Assembly: GCF_020921035.1 (NCBI RefSeq)
Contig: NC_063154.1
Location: 2,976,001 to 3,040,000, forward strand
DNA: 64,000 nucleotides
DNA from: Rhodamnia argentea
Lineage: Eukaryota > Streptophyta > Magnoliopsida > Myrtales > Myrtaceae
Reading direction: 5' to 3'
The notes below the pieces were generated by a model. It saw only the letters and a list, made by a program, of their open reading frames with translations. It had not been told where the DNA came from and made no database searches. Positions 22,795 through 33,064 of this stretch are shown one piece after another. The position numbers were made by a program, and so were the translations under genes. The stretch's first letter is position 1. Every line of letters begins with the position of its first letter.

Positions 22795-24859
22795 TCATTT
22801 TGCTTTACCCTTTCCCTTCCCATGACCTTTCTTGGCATCCAGCTTGGCTTGAACGCGAGCAGCGGCCGCAGCTTTAGCTTCTTCCCTCTTCTTCTTCTCT
22901 TCCTCCTTGGTCGCGGCAGCCATCTCCCTTTGCTTCTTCAGCTCCCTATGGAGGATTTCAACAGTGAAAAACCCTCATATTTTCTTTTTTAAAGCACTAC
23001 CGACATCTTATAAGCAATGATAATAGAAATTTCAGAACTACACATATTCCCCAAATCGACCGCACAACATTTCCTAGATGACTTACTCAAGCCTAGCCTT
23101 GTCTTCTGTAACACCGCTCACTGTAAGGCCCTTGCACGGCTTGCATGCAACTAACTCCACCTCAAATATAAGAGTTGCACTGCATAAGAAGTGATAAACA
23201 CATCACACTACTTCCTCCAAAAAAATAAAGAGATTTTCAGGAACTTCACAAGTAAGCTTTGATGAGGATGCACGAAGATGCCATATTCATAATAGTCAAG
23301 ACAGCTTGTTAAAAGCATCTAGATATATCGAGATTTCACCAGCCCAAAACACCAACTGACATTCTGCTTCTCTTTTCTCAACTGACAATACGTAGGGTCG
23401 TTGTATAGTGGACAAATGTAATGCTAAAGAATTAAAAGAGCACAGACATTACTCTGGTGGGATATCAGGTGGAGAACCCGTGCTGCCATAGGCATATTCT
23501 GGCTTACATGTGATCTTAGCAATCTCCCCAACCTTACAAAATCAAGAAAGAAGGACATTCAATGGAGACAAAATACGCACTTTTCAGACTTGGGCAAGTT
23601 ATAAATCCTTTACCTTCATAGTTCTCAGTCCAATGTCCCAAGCACTGATCACCGAGCCTTTTCCGATCTCAAAGGAGAAAAGAGTATTGTCTTCATGTGT
23701 CGAGTCAAAGACTTCACCAGTTTCAGCAAGAACTCCTTCATAACGAACTGCTCAACAAAAAGACAATCAATCAAACATTTAAGAGCAGCTTTCCACCTAA
23801 ATGTAGCTATTAGGATTGTCATTCTTACTTTTCAAACTTTTACAAACAATGTATTGATGCACTCGCTAAAACCAGCATTATACTTCTTACTTAAGAGGCT
23901 TACTATTAGGCAATGAGTTTAAGTAAGCTATTATGTTGCTGAACTGGACATTGCATCAAGAAAGAAATAAAGGTTCCTATCTTCTTCCTGATTTTTCTTG
24001 GTGTAATTATGTGCCTCTGTTCCAGCAATCAACTTTAGGCTCACCATCACAAGATGGGCAGATAAATTTCCTTACTGTTACATGTCAAGGCCTAGCATTC
24101 ATCATTAGTAAATTGTCAACACGAAATCTAAGGCAGTATGGCAATCATTTCAAAAGCTCTATGAATCTATGATGATGCACCATCTTATTTGGCCAAAAAG
24201 TGAAAAAAAAAAAATGCCACCAGCTAATGAGAACAAAGAATTGGCTGCATAACAACTGACTTCGTCTGGCACTGTAAGAATAAAACTCCACGACTAGTTT
24301 GTCAGCTAACTGCAATAGGGTATTGTTCCTACAAGAAAAGAAAATACCAATATAGAACACCGAGCCCAAGGTTCATCTGGAAGGTCTTTTCTTGAATAGG
24401 TCAGCTTCAAGGATGTCCACTGATAGAAACAGAAGATCAAAGGCACTTTTTTCCCTCCTTTTAACGGAGATGTTGCACTTTGCTATAAATACTTCTTTGT
24501 ATACATTGATTTGGTGGGCTTCATTTTTAAGAAAGTGCTGTTTCCAGTAACATAAAAAGAACTAAAAGGTGGATTCTGACTGAACAGTACTACTTGATAC
24601 CAACGCCAAAGGATATGTGGAGTATTAGTTGTATAGGAAGACAAAAAAGGCCTTAAATAAGGTATCAAATTCATGAACTTGTGTCCTCATATGCATGTAC
24701 AGGATTATCAGACACGACTGTCGTTTTAATCAGACAAGTTAGCTGCATACCATCAACAAGAGGAAGGGTCTCCGAAGGAGAGACTGCATCGGGTTTTGCT
24801 CGTCTCACAATTGTCTTCATGACCCCTCCATCACCAGTCAAATCGATTGCCTCAGCCAT
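22795..24859 (-). CDS. FKBP20-1: FKBP-type peptidyl-prolyl isomerase, FKBP20-1
   Basis: Five coding exons on the minus strand: 24859-24751, 23747-23614, 23532-23453, 23179-23087, 22945-22795. GT..AG borders throughout; 567 nt, 188 aa plus stop (Arabidopsis FKBP20-1 has about 190). It starts [30 protein letters not shown]. The FKBP domain covers [76 protein letters not shown]. The C-terminal tail is a Lys/Ala/Glu-rich coiled coil ending [10 protein letters not shown], which looks nuclear. Family members fold proline peptide bonds; rice FKBP20-1b has been linked to splicing factors. The 5' UTR probably continues through a 1.27-kb intron to a first exon near 26160-26300. Confidence 0.95.
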
Positions 24860-24961
24860 GACTTCTATGTAAAGCCTGGCTGTATGGAAAGAGGTACTGA
24901 GTTACAGATGCATGCCAAAAGGCTTCTGTTGGGTTATGATGTGCTGGACATGCTTGATCGG

Positions 24962-24991
24962 AGAAGAAGAAGAAGAAGAAGAAGAAGAAGA
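24962..24991. repeat. (GAA)n microsatellite
   Basis: About ten GAA/AGA units on the plus strand, just upstream of the FKBP20-1 start, probably within its 5'-UTR intron. Confidence 0.8.
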
Positions 24992-25287
24992 GATGATGTG
25001 CTCAACATGCTTTACAACCTAAAATTTACAATTAAAACTAAGAAAGTGTTAAATTTCAAGGTACAAGACAAATAACTGACAAGTTGAACTACACATCCGC
25101 TTAAACTTCTAGGAGCTTCACCGAGTAAGTCATCAACAACGTCTATTAGTTCACTTCACCTTCAACTGATTAATATCTCACAAATCTTAGCAACCAATGC
25201 ATACGCGGTGACATGCACTTTGAAAGATCAAAAAAAATGAAAGACCCTGCCTGACGGGAAAAAGAAAAGAACGAAAAGCTTACTTTG

Positions 25288-25802
25288 AATTGCAACCCTT
25301 GCGCAGGAGTGATACCCAAGTGCTAAACTTTTCAATTCATGCATTCAAGTATTGAACCTTTTAAAAAAGTGCAATCAAATCCTGCGGTATCATCTGTGTA
25401 GTAGTTGGAAATTGCCTATGTTCCATATAGTGGAAACGAGAGACGTGACAATCGGGACAGCTTAATTGCACTCTTTTCAATAAGTCTAGGATTTAGGTTA
25501 AGCTAATTGAAAGCTTCATCACTCCATTCCACAAAATTCAATAAGTCTAGAATTGCAACCCTTGCACAGGAGTGATACCCAAGTGCTAAACTTTTCAATT
25601 CATGCATTCAAGTATTGGACCTTTTAAAAAAGTGCAATCAAATCCTAGGATATCATCTGTGTAGTAGTTGGAAATTGCCTATGTCCCATATAGTAGAAAC
25701 GAGAGACATGACAATCGGGACAGCTTAATTGCGCTCTTTTCAATAAGTCTAGGATTTAGGTTAAGCTAATTGAAAGCTTCATCACTCCATTCCACAAAAT
25801 TC
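25288..25802. repeat. 263-bp tandem duplication in the FKBP20-1 leader intron
   Basis: Copies start at 25288 and 25551 with 'aattgcaacccttgc', run in the same order and end 'ccattccacaaaattc'. They differ at only about eight positions (for example gcgcagg/gcacagg and tgcggt/taggat), so the duplication is fairly recent. Confidence 0.85.
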
Positions 25803-26159
25803 GTACTCTTCCCGAACAAGAGAACGCTGATTCAACTAAGTCTGTGCTCTAATAGTGACTACATAAAGCTGATAAACAAGTCCAATTATAATTAAAGCCA
25901 AGGACAAGCAATAATCTCATCCTCACACGACGTGTTACCAACTCATCACAGCATCCCCGGAGGGCTTAAAGCACAATCAAGCGCCGAAATTCTAATGCAC
26001 AGAGCTATTCCAGCAGCTGAACATCGCACTGCATCTATACCATCCACTAAAAGAGCGCAAGAAAAGGAGACAACTGATGCAAGTATTTAACACTGACGAG
26101 AACCGAGAAAGATGATAACATGAAGAGAAAAAAGGAAGAGCTTGAAGCTGACCGGAGCA

Positions 26160-26480
26160 ACAAGATCAGCCCCAACGATCGGCGAAGACGAAGAAGATGA
26201 GGGAGTGAAGGAGTTGATCGAGCTGCGTCAGAGATCGGCGACCGGTGGCCATAAAAGCTGCTTCTCCGCGGCTTCTCTCCTCTTTCCCCTCTGCTTTTCA
26301 CTGCAGATTGTAGATTAAACGGGCTCCTTTCCGGTAATGCCACGTGGGCCCGCAAAGGCCGGCTGGGTCCGAGGATGTCTGACATTTCTTCGGCCCAAAT
26401 TGGGCGAATCGGATTGGGTTTGAGTTGTGTCAATAATGTTTTGATCCAATCAGGCCCATTTAGCCCCGTTTTGACTCACA
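26160..26480 (-). promoter_or_regulatory. Probable FKBP20-1 first (non-coding) exon and promoter
   Basis: On the minus strand a CT-rich, GC-richer leader at about 26160-26290 ends with a donor-like GCTCCG|GTCAGC at 26150-26156. Upstream are several GGCCCA/TGGGCC site-II type motifs (26346-26490), common in promoters of housekeeping and growth genes. No TATA box is evident. The extent is estimated. Confidence 0.45.
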
Positions 26481-27959
26481 AGTCAGGCCCAACCCGGCCC
26501 ATACCAATCATGTACTCAATTCGATCCCTATTGCTAAAACACTCAACTCGTATTTTAAAATGAAATGAGTGTTGTAAACGTATTTAATACACATATTATT
26601 TCGGTTTTTACCACTCTAAACTCATTTATAATCCACTTACTAAGCATAGCTAACTCATATACCAGTTGAGAAAATGATTTTAACAGGTCTAACCTAAATC
26701 AAGACATGAATTAGCAGTCTAAATTATCGTTAAGTTTCGTCTTTGGAGTTGTCCGAGTATTTTGATTTAATCGTATGGGATGCGAAAATAGCTCCACCTT
26801 TTACATCAATTGTTATGCTTGTTTTCTAAAATTTAACAAAAAGAATGTATTGTAGAGTGTGATAGCTCTATACATTCGCTCCGAATGACCAGACAGCCCA
26901 ACACAATAGACAAACCTCTTTAGAGTTTGGCAAAATAGTTAATTCTACTAAGCAATGCTTAATAATCACGGCCTGATACCCAAAAAAAAAAAATCCCCAA
27001 ATTTAGTTTTTATTTCAATTATATTCAAAACTTTTTTCTATCTCATAAAAAACCCAAAAAATTTACTTTTGTTCCAATTCTACTGCCTAATACAAAAAAA
27101 AAAATCTAAATTTTAGCATATGTCCCAATTATATCCATTTTTTTTTTTGTCTCATAAAAAACTCCCAACTTTTACTTTTGCTCTAATTTTATCATCGTCG
27201 GTCTTCTGTTCGTAATCATTGTTAATCAATTCTAAGTGGCTCGAATTTTCTTGTTGAACTTACCCATGAATTTTCGAAATTCAAAAACAGCAGGTTTTAC
27301 GGACGACGAGATTTGGGATCGTTCGTCCAAATAATCAAATCTCCACATTTAGCCGTTCTTTGGGCTTTTGAGTGTCGGGGACAATTTGAAACGCGCCGTC
27401 TTGAGTGATTCTATATCTCCTAGTAATTTATAATGAAAGCAAATGACAAAAAAGAAATTAGGGATTTTTTTTCATGTCTGCTTTGTTTAGGTGTAATTTA
27501 TTAACAATGTGAAAATGCCACGTAGGATTAGCTAATGATGATTATGAGCGGAAGGTTAATGGTGATAAAATTGAGACAAAAGTAAGAGCTATGGGTTTTT
27601 TATGAGACAAAAAGTAATTTTAGATATAATTGGGACAGATCTAGAAGTTAAGATTTTTTTGGATATTAGGCCGGTAGAATTAGGACAAAAGTAAAAGTTG
27701 AAGATTTTTGGGAAAATGCCAAAAAAGGGCCCCAAGTGTACTTGTTTTCTCAATTAAGGGCCCGAAGTTCAACTTGTGTCAAAGAAGGGTCTCAAGTGCC
27801 ATTTTTTATTCAAACGAGGGCCCGAACGGGGACATTTTTGTCTTTTTACATTTTGTGATTATTTTCCTTTTTTTTCTTCTGTTTTTTTCCTTTTCTTCTT
27901 TCTTCTTCCCCTTGCACCAGCAGGCGTGAGCCGCAAACGAGCGCGAGGACCTCCGCCTC

Positions 27960-28110
27960 GGCTTCTCCGCCCCGCGTCCTCGCCGCCCGCGATCTCGGCC
28001 GCTCGGCCCGCGACTCTCTCATCGCCGGACGCAGACGGGTGCAAGATCGCTTCAGCCGCGATGAGCGACGCGAGGACCCCCGCCTCGATCTCTCCGCCCC
28101 TGTCGCGACC
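27960..28110. repeat. GC-rich repeat unit of the Pack-MULE, left copy
   Basis: The unit 'cgcgtcctcgccgcccgcga..gcagacgggtgcaag..gatgagcgacgcgagga' recurs at 31985-32105 and, partly, at 32106-32195, all in the same orientation. The left copy is separated from the right pair only by the LTR-like insertion, so this was once a compact tandem array. Confidence 0.75.
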
Positions 28111-29243
28111 CTCTCTCGGAGCAGAGGGCTAATGGGTCGCCCTTCGGGTCCAGTTGCGTGTGAACCTTCGGACGCGGGCCTCTCCCAAGGCCCATTACCC
28201 AAATCGCAACATAAAATAACGTAGTCGACCTTCAGTGTGGTCTAGTGACATGTGTTACGTGTGCATGCCTCGGAGTCGCCACCAATCGTTTCGTGGAAGG
28301 TACGATTGGAAACCCTATCGAATAGTCGGGAGTTTCTATTCGATTCTGCGAGAACCAGAGAAATGGGATCGGGGACTTAGTTACGCCAACTATCAGAGTT
28401 GACGCCCTTTCGGTACCTAAGTTGATTGAATTTTCTAATCTCGGATTTCATGCAGATGAGTGAGGTACGAATCCTAATCTAGGAGTTCATGCGGATGGGA
28501 GTGACTATCCTAGCAATCACAATCAATCAAAGTAAATGCTCAAATCAAGGAATCCATAACGTGCGGATAAATCACATCAAATCAGCGTGGCATTCATAGT
28601 ATAGCCCTATTGGCTTAGAGAAAGGTATTCAAAGCATAAGAGAAGATCGGGAATGATTTGGAAGTGATCCGCCCAAGAAGGGCAAAATCATAATTTTGTA
28701 AAAATTTGAGGACGATTTGCCAAAAAGGGTAAAACCGTCATTTCGGAAGAGATTCAGAGTGAGAAATGTTGAAAATAGGATTGGCCACTTAAACCGACCC
28801 ATTTCCTAATTTCCGACATTTTTTGGAATTTTCTGGAATTTTTTTATGAAATTTTTAGGGACAATTTGCCCTTGAGGGGTAAAATTGTCATTTTTCGAAA
28901 GATGAGGAAAAGAAATCTCAAAAATAGGATTGGCCAGTTGATTGTGGCCATTCCTCAATTTTTGAGAATTTTTTGGAATTTTTGGGAATTTTCTACAATT
29001 TTTCCTAATTTTTTTGGATTTTTCTATGATTTTTTCAATTTTTTTATTTTTTTATTTATTATTAATCGGACCGGGTCAACCCGGTCAACGGACCAGTCAA
29101 CCCGGTCCAAACCCACGCTCGGACCCGCGCGGCATCGAAACGACGTCGCATCAACATTTCCATTTGAATTTTCAAAAAATTCGTATTTTTTTATTCTATT
29201 TAAAAGAAATCCCGCCCAAAAATTGATGTGTGTCTCAGATTGC

Positions 29244-29844
29244 GCCACGTGGCACACTCTGGACGCTCCGATCGGAAGTTAAAATCTACGGACAAGATCA
29301 GGCCACGTGGTTAGTCTATGGCCCTCCGATCTAGAATTGGGATCTATGGTTTAGAGCGCGCCAAGTGTCACGCTCTCGACGCTCCGATCTATGAACCTAT
29401 CTATGGTCAGGATCTGACCATGTGGCTAATCCACAGCCACTTGATCTCTTGATCAGATCTACGGTCAAGATCGAACGACGTGGCTAATCCACAACCGTCC
29501 GATCGAGGATTATTTTTTAATTCCGAAAATGATTTTTCTTTATTATCTGAATTTTGAAAATCATTGATCCAACGATCGGAAATGTGACACACGGCCAAAC
29601 CTGGGCCGTGTGATCACAAAATCGATTTTTTTATTTTCAGGAAATCTGAATATTTTGACAATTCATTTTTTATTTTCCGAAAAATCCCGATCGCGACACG
29701 TGGCATTATTTCACCCGTCGGATCGATTTTATTTTTTTTGTTATTCAGTTATAACCGCCCGCGCTGACGTGGCCACCACGTCAGCGCCACATCATCGCCA
29801 CGTCAGCGCCACGTCAGCGCATTGACCCGCTGACCGCCACGTCA
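29244..29844 (+). promoter_or_regulatory. Array of ACGT-core (bZIP) sites in the LTR-like U3
   Basis: Perfect CACGTG hexamers lie at 29246-29251, 29304-29309 and 29697-29702. Each of the first two sits in an imperfect repeat of about 60-115 bp ('ccacgtggttagtctatgg..gctccgatc') whose later copies are degenerate at 29359, 29416 and 29473. Five TGACGTGG/CCACGTCA octamers are packed at 29765-29772, 29776-29783, 29798-29805, 29809-29816 and 29837-29844. Confidence 0.7.
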
Positions 29845-30104
29845 ACTTCATCTCCTACCTCTAGACTCCGACGGGATGGACGGCCGACGGCTTCCCGGCG
29901 CGATCCAACGGTGAAATCTCGGCCGATTTGGACGATCTAGGTATCGACGGAATCGTCTCGACGTCATCTATAACATATCCGAAAATCAGCGCGATCTAAC
30001 GGTGGGAACTATCCTAAAAGAGGCCAAACAGGTGCGGCCAGAATGCACTTTTCCGGCGAGCTTGGTACCAATGCAGAAACCTGCTTGTCTCTTCAAGATT
30101 CTTC

Positions 30105-30111
30105 TATAAAT
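30105..30111 (+). promoter_or_regulatory. TATA box of the LTR-like element
   Basis: TATAAAT in 'cttctataaatcgtctcctc', 260 bp downstream of the TGACGTGG cluster, followed by a leader-like CA/T-rich stretch. It would start transcription near 30135 towards higher coordinates. Confidence 0.55.
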
Positions 30112-32189
30112 CGTCTCCTCATTTCAACTAAAATCGTCATTCGTTCAAGACAAAGCACGAACCGAGCCTGAACTGCATCAACTAAACTTGATCTAGAGCT
30201 ACTCTCTTATGAAAAAGGTAATAGAACGATTCCTACGTTAAATCTTACCCATTTCCTATCAAACAGCATCGGGAAAGGATCAAGAGGCTTACCTGGTGCT
30301 CCTATTGCTTCGGTTTCAGTTAGGATGAGCTCACGAACTCAAGGTGAGCCAAGGGGATTTAGAGGTCGACGCGAAGGTTTCATGCAGTAAAAAAGAACCA
30401 GCAAACATGAATAAAGAGAGATCGGGAGTAATCCAGACTTGAAACGTTGACGAAATCGCGATTGATCCAAGCTACGCTACAAGAAAATGAGTTTGAGACG
30501 TGTGACGGAATCCACCTGTTTCAGATGCTTCAGAGTAGCAGATCGGGCTTGAAGTACTCCCTCGATCGTGACGTAGCTGGTAGTAGTGATGACCTTGCTT
30601 GATGCCGTTTGAATCAAGTAGGAAAACGAGCTCGAAGCTTCTGCCCCCTCGAGCTTCAATGGCTTCCTTCTTTTTCTCCCTTTTTCTGCAGAGCCTCCAT
30701 CACCCCTCTCCCTGTGCGAGCACCTCTCTCTCCCTTTCTAATCTCCCTTCTTTTTCTTTTTCTCTCTCTAATCTCTCTCTTTCCTTCCTCAGTCTGTTTT
30801 TTTGTTTCCCCCTCTCTGTTGCAACCGAAATCCTTTTTATCCAAAACTTCCTCGAGGTTTTCGTGCGCGCGAGAGAAAACTGGGCTCCAAAAGGAATCCT
30901 CCTCCCTCCCTTGCCTGGCTGTCTTCAAGTCTGTTATGGGTATTTCTGCCTGGATTCTCACGTGCGGCACACGTTTTGCCCGACCGGACGTCGCCGGGTT
31001 GGTGCGGGTCGTCAATCAAAGTTGGATCATCCACTGGGTCTTGCGGATTGGCGCCTCATTTGCCTCTTCTTTTGGGCGTCCCTACTGCTGAAGCTTTTTA
31101 TGGGTGTGCATGGGAAGAATAAGGTTCTGTGCGTGCACTTTTCTTTGGGTTGGCTTAGTCAACTATTTGACTTGCTCCATTTTTTATTTTTTGTGTGCCT
31201 AATTCAGCATTAATGTGACCCCTTTTGCACTTTTAAGCTCAACATTGAACTCCACAACATGTCTAAAACCTAAGAATGGTAACACTCGGTCCAGTGGATC
31301 CAATTATACATAAACCCCCAAATTTAGCGAGCGACTCGGAAGTAAAATTTGTCCAATTAGTGCTCTTAACGACTAACCTGTGCTAATTTGACCTCACCAG
31401 TGTGTTTAGAACTCCAAAAAACTTGTGGGTCAACATTCATTTCCGCATGGGTTCGCCTTTAAAATGACCAATTTGACCCTAATTGAAAATCGAGGACTAA
31501 ATTGGAAATGCAAAGAAGCACATTTTGCAATCTGCTCAAAAATTGAAATTGATTGGACTAAAATGCAATTAAAGGTGTAAGAATCAAATGTCATAACTGA
31601 CTCAAAGTAAAAAAAATAAAAGAAAGACCTCAAATGATTTTTTTGGCTCAATTTAGGTCCACATTTGTGAAGACTCATGTGACCCCAAGTTGAATTTTCC
31701 AATTTTTAAATGGCCAAAATGAAGAGGGAATTAAAATAAAAATATTGGATGTTTTCCCATATTTTTTAGGCCAAAAATACTATTTTTTGTAACTTTTTGG
31801 GTATTTTTCTAATATACCAAAAATATCAAAAATTGTGAAAAATACCAAAAAATATTTTTTGTTCAAAAATGGATCCTTAAGCTTGGCCAAGGCTTCCAAA
31901 ATTGATTTTTCAATTTTATGAATTTTTATGGATTTTTGAAAATTTTTCTAAAGAAAAATTGATTAAAAATCGTGTGTCAGTTGCGCCGCGTCCTTGCCGC
32001 CCGTGATCTCGGCCGCTCAGCCCGCGGATCTCTCCTCGCCGGCTGCAGACGAGGGCAAGGTCGCTTCGGCGGCGATGAGCGACGCGAGGACCCCCGCCTC
32101 GGTCTCTCTGCCCCGCGTCCTCACCGCCCGCGATCTCGGCCGTTCAGGCCGCGGATCTCTCATCGCCGGCTGCAGACGGGTGCAAGGTT

Positions 32190-32527
32190 GCATCGATCCG
32201 GGTAGTAATCAGCTTCTTCATTAAATCTGCTCCGACAAAACAGCAAAACATGCTCAGAGTTCCATATGACACGAACAAATCCAACGTTAAATTGTCACAG
32301 AGAAAAGCGAAAAAGGCACCGGAGAAGGTAGCGTCGTGAGAGATGGAGATGACGCTGGTCTCGCCGCCCACGTACTTGAGATGTCCGTCGCCGGGTCTTG
32401 GCAGAATCTTCCCGCCGTGGTCGCACAAAAACTTGACCTTGTTGGTCGGCGACGACACATCGCCGCCGCCTCCTCCACCTCCGCCTTCGCCTCCACCATC
32501 CCCGCCTTCATCTCCCATATCCTTCAT
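32190..32527 (-). pseudogene. Captured 5' fragment of a PB1-domain protein gene
   Basis: Reading leftwards from the ATG at 32527, the frame gives MKDMGDEGG, a Gly-rich run, then [20 protein letters not shown] and [21 protein letters not shown], the first half of a plant PB1 (Phox/Bem1p) domain. A GT at 32319 and an AG at 32228-32227 bound a 93-bp intron, after which DLMKKLITT continues the domain. The sequence then passes into the GC-rich Pack-MULE repeats. Exon 1 has no disabling change. About 200 bp upstream (32530-32740) looks like the donor gene's own 5' flank. The intron shows capture at the DNA level and not through RNA. Confidence 0.75.
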
Positions 32528-33064
32528 TGTTCTTGATTTTTTGAAGTCTATTCAAATTTGACGAGACGAGACCAAAAAACAAGGTGCTGGGTAATCAACC
32601 AAGTTCCAGCAAAATCGGTTTCTAATCTTTGTTTCTTTTCTATGTTGATTAATTTTCATGGGAGAAATCTTGAAAATGGGGAGGGTGATTATCGGATGAC
32701 CACAGATTTTTTTATCGTTAATTCGTTTCCTAATCCGGACTAATCATCGACCTTGCGGGACCAATAACGTCCTGGTTTTTTTGCAAGAAAAGGAAAAAAA
32801 ATAGAAGAAAAAAAAGGAAAATAATCACAAAATGTAAAAAGACAAAAATGTCCCCATTCGGGCCCTCGTTTGAATAAAAAATGGCACTTGAGGCCCTTCT
32901 TTGACACAAGTTGCACTTCAGGCCCTTAATTGAGAAAACAAGTACACTTGGGGCCCTTTTTTGGCATTTTCCCAAGATTTTTTATGAGGCAATTTTTTTT
33001 TTGTTATAATTGGGACATAAGCTATTTTTTTTTTTTTTGGGGTGGTATTGAGCCTAATAATCAC

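Larger units (their letters stand above)
28159..31980 (+). mobile_element. Probable solo LTR of a long-LTR retrotransposon
   Basis: The block starts TGTGAACC and ends ..GTGTGTCA(G). The hexamer GTTGCG precedes it (28153-28158) and follows it (31980-31985), which gives a 5-bp target duplication with one base of ambiguity. It contains no gag/pol frame. A TATA box (30105-30111) and a promoter-like upstream half fit a U3/R/U5 structure. At 3.8 kb it would be long, as in some Ty3/Tat-like LTRs. A LARD or a composite insertion is also possible; the lineage is not recognised. Confidence 0.45.
27710..32973. mobile_element. Pack-MULE with about 180-bp terminal inverted repeats
   Basis: The left arm (27710-27895) and the reverse complement of the right arm (32785-32973) begin GGGAAAATGCCAAAAAAGGG and agree at all but about four positions over roughly 175 bases. 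A perfect 9-bp target duplication AAGATTTTT lies at 27701-27709 and 32974-32982. The internal DNA is GC-rich direct repeats plus a captured PB1-domain gene fragment, with no transposase. A probable solo LTR (28159-31980) interrupts it; without that layer the element is about 1.4 kb. The near-identical arms indicate recent transposition. Confidence 0.9.
26970..33054. mobile_element. Outer Mutator-like element, interrupted by a Pack-MULE
   Basis: Termini GGCCTGATACCC (left) and GGGGTGGTATTGAGCC (right) are inverted, and both arms repeat phrases such as 'cccaattatat' and 'ttttatgagaca'. A perfect 10-bp target duplication TAATAATCAC lies at 26960-26969 and 33055-33064. Removing the insertion 27710-32982 leaves an element of about 810 bp. 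TSDs of 9-11 bp are the mark of MULEs. It has no transposase frame. Confidence 0.8.

Noticed and set aside
30599-31213. 204-codon frame inside the LTR-like block
   Set aside because: Ser/Phe/Leu-rich translation of a CT-rich tract, lying downstream of the LTR TATA box; no gag or pol motif.
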